64,000 bases of DNA from Hydrogenophaga crocea (GTDB lineage Bacteria > Pseudomonadota > Gammaproteobacteria > Burkholderiales > Burkholderiaceae_C): the NCBI RefSeq assembly GCF_011388215.1, contig NZ_CP049989.1:682001-746000 (forward strand), given 5' to 3'. Under the pieces are notes generated by a model. That model ran no database searches. It saw nothing but the letters and a program-made list of their open reading frames with translations, and was not told the origin of the DNA. The position numbers and the translations under genes are program-made. How positions within the stretch are numbered: the first letter of the stretch is position 1; every line of letters starts with the position of its first letter. Positions 33,692 through 40,628 of this stretch are shown here, piece after piece.

Positions 33692-35626
33692 TCAGTTCTT
33701 GGCAGGGGGAAGCAGGGTGTTCGGCGCGGTGCCGGCATGCAGCGCGGCCACGAGCTCGGCGCGGTGCTTGAGCACGGCGCGCTGGTTGATCGAGCCTTTG
33801 TCGGTGACCTCGCCCTTGTCGATGCTGGGCGGCTCGGCGAGCAGGATCAGACGCGCCACGCGGTTGGCGCTGCCGGTGGCCTGCGCGGCCAGGTCGTTGA
33901 GCACCCGCTGGAAGTGCGCGAGCACCGGCGGCTGCACCAGCACCTCGGCCAGCGGCGCGTCGGCGCTCAGGCCGGGCGCGAGCGTGCGCACCGCGCCGGT
34001 GGTGAACAGCATGGCGCCCACTTCTTTCTCGTTCAGGCCGGTGATGACCGCGTCCTGCACGAAGGGCGCGCCGGCCGCGATGATCTTCGCGCGCAGCGGG
34101 CCCACGCTCACGAAGGTGCCGGTGGCGAGCTTGAAGTCTTCGGCGATGCGGCCGTCGAAGCGCAGGCCCAGGTTGGGGCGCGCGGGGTCGATCCAGGCCA
34201 CGGCGTCGCCGGTGCAGAAGAAGCCTTCGTCGTCGAAGGCCTCGGCTGTTGCTTCAGGGCTGCGCCAGTAGCCGGGCGTGATGTTGGGGCCGCGGTAGCG
34301 CACCTCGGTCTTGTCGCCGCTGGGCACGAGCTTGAGCTCCAGGCCCGCCGCGGGCAGGCCAAGGTCGCCCGACTTCACCTCGGGCCGCGTGATGTAGAGG
34401 CCGAAGGGGCCCGACTCGGTCATGCCCAGGCCGGTGCCCATCACGATGCGCTCGCCGACCTCCTGCTCCTGCACCGCGTGCAGCGTGTCCCACACCGGCT
34501 GCGCGAGCGCGGCGCCGGCGTAGAAGAACATGCGCACGCGGCTCAGCAGGTTCTTGCGCAGCACCGCGTCGGTCTTCATGGCGTTGGCGATCGCCTCGAA
34601 GCCCGTGGGCACGTTGAAGTACACGGTGGGCGCGATCTCGCGCAGGTTGCGCAGGGTCTCGCCGATGAGCGCGGGCGTGGGCTTGCCGTCGTCGATGTAG
34701 AGCGTGCCGCCGTGCATCAGCGTGAGGCCGACGTTGTGGTTGCCGCCGAAGGTGTGGTTCCAGGGCAGCCAGTCGAGCAGCACCGGGGGCGTGTCGGGGT
34801 CGGCCAGCACCGGCATGCTCTGCGCCATCTGCTGCTGGTTGGCGCACCACATGCGCTGGGTGTTGATGACCGCCTTGGGCAGCTTGGTCGAGCCCGAGGT
34901 GAACAGGAACTTGGTGATGGTGTCGGGCCCGGTGGCGCGCATGGCGGCGTCCACCGCGGGCGTGGGGCGCGTGGCGCGCAGGGCCGCGAAGCTGGTGGTG
35001 GCGCGGCCGGGCACGCTGCCGCTGCCGGTGACGATCTCGACCTCGGGCCCGAGCGTGGCGAGCAGGGCGCGCTCGTAGCGCGGCGCGTCGGCCGCGTAGA
35101 CCAGGCCGGGCGTGAGCGTGTTCACCAGGTGGCGCAGCTTGTCGTAGTCCTGGCTCACCAGCGAGTAGGCGGGCGAGGCCGGGGCCCAGGGAATGCCGGC
35201 GTAGAGGCAGCCGAGCGCGATCTGCGCGTGTTCGAGGTCGTTCTCGCTGGCGATCAGCACCGGGCGCTCGGCGCTCAGGCCGCGGTCGAGCAGGGCCTGG
35301 CCGATGCTGCGCGCGGCGTCGAGCGCCTGCGCGTAGCTCAGGTGCACCCAGTCGCCGGTGCTGCCGTCGGCCATGCGCGCGCGGCGCGCCATGAACGTGC
35401 GATCGGGCGCCACCTGCGCCCAGTGCACGAGGCGGTCGGTGAGGCGATCGGGGTAGGGCTGCAGCGGCTGCACGGCCTTGAGGTAGGCCGTGCCGTCGGC
35501 GGTGTGGCGCAGCTCGGCCTCGGTGATGCCGAAGGCGAGCGCGCGGTAGCGCGGCGCCCCGCTGGATGGAGCCTGCGCGCTGCGCGCTGCGGCGCGAGCG
35601 CCTTCGGGCGGCCGTGCGGCGCTCAT
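33692..35626 (-). CDS. Feruloyl-CoA (hydroxycinnamoyl-CoA) synthase
   Basis: This 644-residue acyl-adenylating enzyme has the P-loop FLFTSGSTKLPKAV near residue 235, the adenylate motif GMTESGPFG near 395, and the hinge and GDAVAWIDP ... LRFDGRIAEDFKL region. The length and the DWLPWNHTFGGNHN stretch are typical of the feruloyl-CoA synthases of proteobacteria rather than of plant 4CL enzymes. It would activate ferulate, p-coumarate or caffeate with ATP and CoA. Its ATG at 35626 overlaps the crotonase stop codon (ATGA), so the two are translationally coupled. Confidence 0.9.
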   Translation of the reverse strand: MSAARPPEGARAAARSAQAPSSGAPRYRALAFGITEAELRHTADGTAYLKAVQPLQPYPDRLTDRLVHWAQVAPDRTFMARRARMADGSTGDWVHLSYAQALDAARSIGQALLDRGLSAERPVLIASENDLEHAQIALGCLYAGIPWAPASPAYSLVSQDYDKLRHLVNTLTPGLVYAADAPRYERALLATLGPEVEIVTGSGSVPGRATTSFAALRATRPTPAVDAAMRATGPDTITKFLFTSGSTKLPKAVINTQRMWCANQQQMAQSMPVLADPDTPPVLLDWLPWNHTFGGNHNVGLTLMHGGTLYIDDGKPTPALIGETLRNLREIAPTVYFNVPTGFEAIANAMKTDAVLRKNLLSRVRMFFYAGAALAQPVWDTLHAVQEQEVGERIVMGTGLGMTESGPFGLYITRPEVKSGDLGLPAAGLELKLVPSGDKTEVRYRGPNITPGYWRSPEATAEAFDDEGFFCTGDAVAWIDPARPNLGLRFDGRIAEDFKLATGTFVSVGPLRAKIIAAGAPFVQDAVITGLNEKEVGAMLFTTGAVRTLAPGLSADAPLAEVLVQPPVLAHFQRVLNDLAAQATGSANRVARLILLAEPPSIDKGEVTDKGSINQRAVLKHRAELVAALHAGTAPNTLLPPAKN

Positions 35627-36411
35627 TGTTTTTTCACCTTGGGCCCGCGGCCTTCGAGGAATTCGCGCACGCGCGCCTTGGCCTCGGGCGCGTCCTGCAC
35701 GATGGCCGAGATCAGGGCTTCGGTGAAGAAGCCGTGGTCGGCGGTCTGGTCGGCGATGCGCGGCAGCGCCTGCATGAGCGCGTAGTTGGTGAGCGGGGCG
35801 TTGCTGGCGATGCGCGTGGCGAGTTCGAGCGCCTTCTCCAGCGCCGTGCCCTGCGGCACCAGGTACTGCGCCAGGCCCACGCGTTCGCCTTCTTCGGCGC
35901 CCAGCACGCGGCCGGTGAACATCATGTCGGCCATGCGCGCGGCGCCGATCAGGCGCGGAATGCGCACCGAGCCGCCGCCGCCCACGAAGATGCCGCGCGA
36001 GCCTTCGGGCAGCGCGAAGAAGGCCGAGGCGTCGGCCACGCGGATGTGGCAGGCGCTCGCGAGTTCGAGGCCGCCGCCCACCACCGCGCCGTGCAGCGCG
36101 GCCACCACGGGCACGGGACCACGTTCGACCTGGTCGAGCGCGTGGTGCCACATGCGCGAGTGGTGCACGCCGGCGGCGGCGTTGCGCTCGCTCAGCTCCG
36201 ACAGGTCGAGGCCGGCGCAGAAGTGGTCGCCGTTGCCGTGGATGACCGCGGCGCGCACGCTGTGCGGCATGCCCTGGAAAATGTCGCGGATGGCCAGCAC
36301 CAGGCCGTCGTTGAGGGCGTTGCGCTTGGTCGGGCGGTTCAGGGTGATGAGCGCGATCTGCTCTTCGTCACCGCGCAATTCGATCGTCAGGTCGTTGGTC
36401 TGGATGGGCAT
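35623..36411 (-). CDS. Enoyl-CoA hydratase/crotonase, predicted feruloyl-CoA hydratase (CouM-like)
   Basis: This 262-residue crotonase is the first gene of the operon. The oxyanion-hole segments HFCAGLDLSE (about 62-71) and ALHGAVVGGGLELASAC (about 104-120) are present, with LPEGSRGIFVGGGGS around the second catalytic position. It would add water to the double bond of feruloyl-CoA. A hydratase/lyase of the Ech/HcaA type would make vanillin, but no vanillin dehydrogenase gene is present. The SDR and amidohydrolase next to it instead favour the non-lyase route. Promoter and dyad lie in the 103-bp space upstream. Confidence 0.88.
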   Translation of the reverse strand: MPIQTNDLTIELRGDEEQIALITLNRPTKRNALNDGLVLAIRDIFQGMPHSVRAAVIHGNGDHFCAGLDLSELSERNAAAGVHHSRMWHHALDQVERGPVPVVAALHGAVVGGGLELASACHIRVADASAFFALPEGSRGIFVGGGGSVRIPRLIGAARMADMMFTGRVLGAEEGERVGLAQYLVPQGTALEKALELATRIASNAPLTNYALMQALPRIADQTADHGFFTEALISAIVQDAPEAKARVREFLEGRGPKVKKQ

Positions 36412-36443
36412 GGTTGGCTGCCTTGTGGGGGTGGTCGATTATT

Positions 36444-36458
36444 GTTATAACGAATAAC
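36444..36458. promoter_or_regulatory. Dyad between the divergent crotonase and amidohydrolase genes
   Basis: Arms GTTAT and ATAAC around AACGA form the only AT-rich stretch between the two divergent units, and GTTATAAC (36444-36451) is itself a perfect palindrome. It is a likely operator for the MarR repressor encoded at the end of the operon. Confidence 0.55.
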
Positions 36459-36514
36459 CAAATCAATCCGGCGGCCGACGAAATCGGCCCCGGGTTTACC
36501 CTAGGAGCACTGCT

Positions 36515-37378
36515 GTGGACCATCAGAACCTGGTCGCCATCGACATCCACACCCACGCCGAAGTGAGCTGCTGGAACCCCTTCGACAACTACGGCGAGGA
36601 GTACGACCGCGCGGCCGACAAGTACTTCGGCAACAGCCGCCGGCCCACCATCGCCGAGACCATCGCCTACTACCGCGAGAAGAAGATCGGCCTGGTGATG
36701 TTCACCGTGGACAGCGAGAGCAAGCTCGGGCGCCGCCGCATCCCGAACGAAGAGATCGCGCAGGCCGCGCGCGAGAACAGCGACATGATGATCGCCTTCG
36801 CGAGCATCGACCCGCACAAGGGCAAGATGGGTGCGCGCGAGGCCGAGCGGCTGATCAAGGAGGAAGGCGTCAAAGGCTTCAAGTTCCACCCCACGGTGCA
36901 GGGCTACCACCCCTACGACAAGATGGCCTGGCCGATCTACGAGGTGATCAACGCGCACAAGCTGCCGGCCATCTTCCACACCGGCCACAGCGGCATCGGC
37001 TCGGGCATGCGCTGCGGCGGCGGCCTGCGGCTCGAGTACAGCAACCCCATGCACCTCGACGACGTGGCGATCGACTTCCCCGACATGCAGATCGTGATGG
37101 CGCACCCCAGCTTCCCGTGGCAGGACGAGGCGCTCTCGGTGGCCACGCACAAGCCCAATGTGTGGATCGACCTCAGCGGCTGGAGCCCCAAGTACTTCCC
37201 CAAGCAGCTCGTGCAGTACGCCAACACGCTGCTGAAGGACCGCGTGCTGTTCGGCAGCGACTACCCGCTGATCACGCCCGAGCGCTGGATGAAGGACTTC
37301 GAGGTCGCCGGCTTCAAGCCCGAAGTGATGCCCGGCATCCTCAAGGGCAACGCCGTGCGCCTGCTCGGCCTGGCCTGA
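36515..37378 (+). CDS. Amidohydrolase family protein, predicted aryl-beta-ketoacyl-CoA hydrolase (CouO-like)
   Basis: This 287-residue metal-dependent hydrolase of the amidohydrolase-2 superfamily has H12 and H14 of DIHTHAE, a TGHSG histidine in the middle, MAHPSFPW, and the catalytic aspartate in FGSDYPLI. CouO of Rhodococcus jostii belongs to this superfamily and splits 4-hydroxyphenyl-beta-ketoacyl-CoA into acetyl-CoA and the benzoate. The gene starts with GTG behind a clear TAGGAG site, divergent from the CoA synthase operon, and a TRAP receptor follows. The exact reaction is inferred from context. Confidence 0.8.
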   Translation: MDHQNLVAIDIHTHAEVSCWNPFDNYGEEYDRAADKYFGNSRRPTIAETIAYYREKKIGLVMFTVDSESKLGRRRIPNEEIAQAARENSDMMIAFASIDPHKGKMGAREAERLIKEEGVKGFKFHPTVQGYHPYDKMAWPIYEVINAHKLPAIFHTGHSGIGSGMRCGGGLRLEYSNPMHLDDVAIDFPDMQIVMAHPSFPWQDEALSVATHKPNVWIDLSGWSPKYFPKQLVQYANTLLKDRVLFGSDYPLITPERWMKDFEVAGFKPEVMPGILKGNAVRLLGLA

Positions 37379-37408
37379 ACCCCGGCCACCCGGCGGGGTG
37401 GCCGAAAG

Positions 37409-37431
37409 TTTCATGCCATAACGGCATAGCA
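37409..37431. promoter_or_regulatory. Upstream box of the first TRAP receptor gene (copy 1)
   Basis: A 23-bp block identical at 21 positions to 45749-45771. Its core ATGCCATAACGGCAT is an inverted repeat, ATGCC-N5-GGCAT, with the T-N11-A spacing of LysR-type binding sites. It lies 134 bp upstream of the receptor start codon. Confidence 0.65.
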
Positions 37432-37564
37432 GCTTGATCCCCCGGCCCGTGGCGCAAGCGGCGCGGGCGCGGCAGAGTCGCAGCACTTGTGCCTGACGTG
37501 GCACATGTCTCCGGCGCGCTCCCCGCGAGCGCCGCTTCCGTTCTCTTCTGACAGGATCGACTCC

Positions 37565-38605
37565 ATGACCGCTCTGAGCCGTCGCCGTGCCCTCACGGCC
37601 GCCGCTGCATTGGGTGCCAGCGCCGTTGCTGGCAAGGCCTTCGCCCAGCAAACCGTGACGCTGCGCCTGCACCAGTTCCTGCCCCCGAGCGCGACCATCC
37701 CCGCGCGCGCCATCGTGCCCTGGGCCCAGAAGCTCGAAGCCGAATCGGGCGGCCGCCTCAAGCTGCAGCTGTTCCATTCCATGTCCATGGGCGGCTCGCC
37801 GCCGCAGCTGTTCGACCAGGCGCGCGACGGCGTGGTCGACATGGTGTGGACCGTGCTCGGCTACACGCCGGGCCGCTTCAACAAGGCCGAGGTGTTCGAA
37901 CTGCCCTTCATGAGCGGCAAGGCCGAGCCGGCCTCGCGCGCCTTCCACGAGTTCGTGCAGACCCACGCCGCCGACGAGTTCCGCCAGGTGCACCTGCTGG
38001 CCGCACACACCCACGGCCCGGGCCTGTTCCACAGCAAGTTCCCCATCAGCGGCCTCGACAGCCTCAAGGGCAAGAAGGTGCGCGGCGGCTCGCGCGTGAT
38101 CAACAACATGCTGCTCAAGCTGGGCGCCACGCCCGTGGGCATGCCGGTGCCGGCGGTGACCGAGGCGCTCACCAAGGGCGTGCTCGACGCCACCACCATC
38201 CCCTGGGAGGTGACGCCCTCGCTCAAGATTGCCGATCTGGTGAAGCACCACACCACCTTCGCCGGCCCCACCGGCCTGTTCACCCAGACCTTTGCGCTGG
38301 TGATGAACCGCAACAGCTACGACAAGCTGCCCGCCGACCTCAAGGCCGTGCTCGACAAGAACTCGGGCGTGGAGGCCGCGGCCTTCTTCGGCCGTGCCAT
38401 GGACGAGGGCGACAAGGCGGGCCTGGAGGTGGCGCAGAAGGCGGGCAACAGCATCGTCACGCTCAACGCCGCCGAGACCCAGCGCTGGAAGTCCACCGCC
38501 GCGGCGGTCGAGGCCGACTGGATCAAGGAAGTGAAGGCCAAGGGCATCGACGGCGCGAAACTCGTGGCCGACGCGCGCGCGCTGATCGCCAAGCACACGG
38601 GCTGA
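37565..38605 (+). CDS. TRAP transporter substrate-binding protein (DctP family), copy 1
   Basis: This 346-residue periplasmic receptor has a twin-arginine-like start (SRRRALTAAAALG) and a signal peptide cut after about residue 27 (AFAQ). It has the DctP pattern: QLFDQARDGVVDMVWTVLGYTPGRF, a KVRGGSRVINNMLLKLGATPVGMP region with the ligand-binding arginine, and PWEVTPSLK. It is very similar to the receptor at 45902 but has no permease genes beside it. Following the amidohydrolase, it may bind a hydroxycinnamate or benzoate, as TarP of Rhodopseudomonas does. It probably works with the dctQM permease at 47007-48814. Confidence 0.9.
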   Translation: MTALSRRRALTAAAALGASAVAGKAFAQQTVTLRLHQFLPPSATIPARAIVPWAQKLEAESGGRLKLQLFHSMSMGGSPPQLFDQARDGVVDMVWTVLGYTPGRFNKAEVFELPFMSGKAEPASRAFHEFVQTHAADEFRQVHLLAAHTHGPGLFHSKFPISGLDSLKGKKVRGGSRVINNMLLKLGATPVGMPVPAVTEALTKGVLDATTIPWEVTPSLKIADLVKHHTTFAGPTGLFTQTFALVMNRNSYDKLPADLKAVLDKNSGVEAAAFFGRAMDEGDKAGLEVAQKAGNSIVTLNAAETQRWKSTAAAVEADWIKEVKAKGIDGAKLVADARALIAKHTG

Positions 38606-38614
38606 TTCAGCCCG
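38598..38614. terminator. Hairpin containing both stop codons of a convergent pair
   Basis: Arms CGGGCTGA and TCAGCCCG, separated by one base, contain the TRAP receptor stop codon on the left and the DUF2798 stop codon on the right. Confidence 0.55.
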
Positions 38615-38834
38615 CCGTCAGGCGAGTCACCAGGCGCCGCGTGAGCGGCGCCACCACCAGCGCCACGGGGAAGGCCACCGCCCACGAGGACAGCCAGGCG
38701 CTGGCCCACGCGCCGGGGAAGGCCGCGTCCAGACCCGTGGCGCGTGCCGTGGCGATGCCCGAGACCAGCAGGGACATCAGCCCCGACAGGATGAAGCCGA
38801 ACAGGGTGGGCGCCCATCGCTGGGGCAGTTTCAT
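38607..38834 (-). CDS. DUF2798 family small membrane protein
   Basis: This 75-residue protein has two membrane segments (about 10-30 and 44-63) and a basic end, PLTRRLVTRL. It matches the DUF2798 family of unknown function. Its start overlaps the stop codon of the flavodoxin-like gene (ATGA), so it is the third gene of a small operon driven by the MerR-type promoter at 39971-40001. The frame is open further upstream but overlaps the preceding gene, which makes a longer form unlikely. Confidence 0.82.
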   Translation of the reverse strand: MKLPQRWAPTLFGFILSGLMSLLVSGIATARATGLDAAFPGAWASAWLSSWAVAFPVALVVAPLTRRLVTRLTAG

Positions 38835-39439
38835 GCGGACATCTCCGGGTTGGTGGTGGCATTGCGAACGGGGCGCGAGTGTGCCAGCCGCTGAAGGCTG
38901 TGCGCCACATGGGCGCCGAACAGACGCGCGGTTTTCAAATCGCCGGGTGCAAAGGCGTCGGCCGGCGAGGCATGCCCCGCCTGCGCCATGAGGCCCGACC
39001 ACGACCCAAGGCGGTTGGCGGCTTCCTCGTAGGGCACGCCGCTGTGCTGCTCGGGCAGGATGGGGTTGCCCACCCACCACATGCCGTGCTGCATGGCGAA
39101 CACGAACATGGACAGCAGTGTGGACTGCTTGTCGCCCGCGGGCAGCGAAGACACGGTGAAGCCGGCGGCCAGCCGCCCCTGCAGCGCCTGCTCGCGCCAC
39201 AGGCGGCCCGTGGCGTCCATGAAGGTCTTGAACGGCCCCGACACGCCGCCCAGGTAGGTGGGCGAGCCCATCACGATGCCGTCGTAGGCGGTGAGCCGTC
39301 GGGGCTCGCGGGTGAGCGTGTCCACGTCGAGCAGATCGACGATCACAGCGCCGGTGGCGGTGGCGCCGGCCGCGACCTGGCGCGCGATGTGTTCGGTGTG
39401 CCCGTGGGCGCTGTGAAAAACGATGGCGAGGGTGTTCAT
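38831..39439 (-). CDS. Flavodoxin-fold NAD(P)H-dependent oxidoreductase (WrbA-like)
   Basis: This 202-residue protein has an FMN-binding start, MNTLAIVFHSAHGHTEHIA, in which the phosphate loop SAHGHT replaces the usual SxTGxT. YDGIVMGSPTYLGGVSGPFKTFMD and MHGMWWVGNPILPEQ are typical of WrbA-like NAD(P)H:quinone reductases. It would reduce quinones with two electrons and limit redox stress. It lies between two small membrane proteins with four-base overlaps on both sides, in an operon controlled by the divergent MerR regulator. The physiological electron acceptor is not known. Confidence 0.85.
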   Translation of the reverse strand: MNTLAIVFHSAHGHTEHIARQVAAGATATGAVIVDLLDVDTLTREPRRLTAYDGIVMGSPTYLGGVSGPFKTFMDATGRLWREQALQGRLAAGFTVSSLPAGDKQSTLLSMFVFAMQHGMWWVGNPILPEQHSGVPYEEAANRLGSWSGLMAQAGHASPADAFAPGDLKTARLFGAHVAHSLQRLAHSRPVRNATTNPEMSA

Positions 39440-39930
39440 GGGCAGATCCTTTCGAGGAGGGCGGCGCTGAAGAAAAGACCGGCGCCGAAGACGGTGTGGT
39501 TGGCCAGGCTGCGCAGGCGGTTGGCGCCAGGCTGAGGGGTTTTCGAGGCCGCGATGCCGGCGCCCATGGCAGGCTGCATCAGCAGGAACGGCGCGGCGAC
39601 CGTGAGCAGGCCGAAGGCCAGTGCCGGCGGCCACGACGGCCGCTGCAGCCAGCCATCGCCTTGCCACAGCACCAGCAGCACCGCATAGGCCACGCCCACC
39701 GTGTAGTGGGTGAGCCAGCCGAGCGCCTGTTCGCCGGGTACCGGCGCTGCGCGTGCGATGGCGGGGTGGGCAAAGCGGCCGTGGCGCATGTGGCCCACCC
39801 AACGGCCGATCAGGCCGAAGCCCGCGAACGGCTGGCCGAAGCGCGTGAGCAGCAGCAGCCAGGCGTCCATGGCGGCGGTGGCGCCGAGGCCGATGAGCAC
39901 GATCCGGCCGGGGTCGGAAAGCAGGGGCAT
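39436..39930 (-). CDS. DUF2938 family membrane protein
   Basis: This 164-residue protein has four membrane segments and the family's features: GLGATAAMDAWLLLL at the start, GRWVGHMRHGRF, LGWLTHYTVGVAYA in the middle, and LRSLANHTVFGAGLF at the end. The function of DUF2938 is unknown. It is the first gene of the operon DUF2938 - oxidoreductase - DUF2798. The ATG at 39930 is chosen because the open frame upstream crosses the MerR-type promoter. Confidence 0.85.
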   Translation of the reverse strand: MPLLSDPGRIVLIGLGATAAMDAWLLLLTRFGQPFAGFGLIGRWVGHMRHGRFAHPAIARAAPVPGEQALGWLTHYTVGVAYAVLLVLWQGDGWLQRPSWPPALAFGLLTVAAPFLLMQPAMGAGIAASKTPQPGANRLRSLANHTVFGAGLFFSAALLERICP

Positions 39931-39970
39931 GGTGTACCTCCGGGGTTGACGGTGAAAAGGCTTGACGGTT

Positions 39971-40001
39971 ACTGTAGAAGTTGAAGTCAACTTCAAGTCA
40001 A
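39971..40001 (-). promoter_or_regulatory. MerR-type promoter with 19-bp spacer and central dyad
   Basis: On the minus strand a -35 box TTGACT (39996-40001) and a -10 box TACAGT (39971-39976) are 19 bp apart, 2 bp longer than normal. The spacer holds a perfect inverted repeat GAAGTTGA-AG-TCAACTTC (39977-39994). This is the design that MerR activators untwist. The merR gene starts 7 bp away on the other strand. Confidence 0.88.
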
Positions 40002-40007
40002 GCCCCC

Positions 40008-40448
40008 ATGGACATCTCGGAAGTCGCCAAACGCTCGGGCGTGCCGGCGTCGGCATTGCGCTACTACGAACGGCGCGGGCTGATCCGCTCGCTCGCGCCC
40101 GAAGGCCAGCGCCGCCGCTTCGCGCCGGCGGTGCTGGAGCAGTTGTCGTTGATCGCGCTGGGGCAGGCGGCGGGCTTTTCGCTCGACGAGATCCGCCAGC
40201 TGTTCACCGCGGGCGGCGCGGCGGCCATCGACCGCCAGGTGCTGGCCGCCAAGGCCGACGAACTCGAGCGCATGGTGCGCCGCTTGAAAGCCATGATCGA
40301 CGGCCTGCGCCACGCGGCCATCTGCCCGGCACCCAGCCATGCCGAGTGCCCGTCGTTCCAGAAGCTGCTCAAGGCGGCCGCGAGCGGCGCGCTCGAGCGC
40401 CGGACGCGCGCACGCGCGGGCACGGGCACGGGCTCGGAAACGGGCTGA
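40008..40448 (+). CDS. MerR family transcriptional activator
   Basis: This 146-residue regulator begins with the classic helix-turn-helix and wing, MDISEVAKRSGVPASALRYYERRGLI, then a coiled-coil dimer helix (about 80-108). Two cysteines lie at about 112 and 120 (CPAPSHAEC), not the four-Cys cluster of SoxR, so metal or thiol sensing is possible but unproven. The divergent operon has a 19-bp-spaced promoter with a dyad, the standard MerR target. The start at 40008 is preferred over an upstream in-frame ATG lying within that operator. Confidence 0.9.
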   Translation: MDISEVAKRSGVPASALRYYERRGLIRSLAPEGQRRRFAPAVLEQLSLIALGQAAGFSLDEIRQLFTAGGAAAIDRQVLAAKADELERMVRRLKAMIDGLRHAAICPAPSHAECPSFQKLLKAAASGALERRTRARAGTGTGSETG

Positions 40449-40502
40449 GCCATCGTGGTTTTCCCGGGGGCCTGACGCGTTTCGCGTCGGGGTCGTGACA
40501 CA

Positions 40503-40511
40503 GGGGGGGGG
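40503..40511. repeat. Run of nine G in the methyltransferase leader
   Basis: An uninterrupted G9 tract lies 104 bp upstream of the methyltransferase start, in a 167-bp non-coding stretch that also has a small hairpin, GACGCG-TTT-CGCGTC (40474-40488). Such tracts can change length by slippage. Confidence 0.8.
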
Positions 40512-40559
40512 TATGCCGGTCCGGCCTGCCTCTCACCCCGATCCGAGGAGACAACCCCC

Positions 40560-40628
40560 GTGAGCCTGTCCGCCATCACCCGGCCGCGCACGCGCGCCGC
40601 CCAGGAGGTCCGACCATGCACGCCATGA
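40560..40628 (+). CDS. Possible 22-codon leader peptide upstream of the methyltransferase
   Basis: A GTG codon behind GAGGAG opens a 22-codon frame (start VSLSAITRPRTRAAQEV) whose stop codon falls at 40626-40628, inside the beginning of the methyltransferase gene and overlapping its second ATG (40625). It could couple translation or be a chance frame. There is no other evidence for expression. Confidence 0.3.
   Translation: MSLSAITRPRTRAAQEVRPCTP

Noticed and set aside
35623..36411. Feruloyl-CoA hydratase/lyase (Ech) producing vanillin
   Set aside because: No vanillin dehydrogenase gene is present, and the SDR and CouO-like amidohydrolase fit the non-lyase route better. It cannot be fully excluded by sequence reading.
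40008..40448. SoxR
   Set aside because: The four-cysteine iron-sulfur cluster of SoxR is missing; only two cysteines are present.
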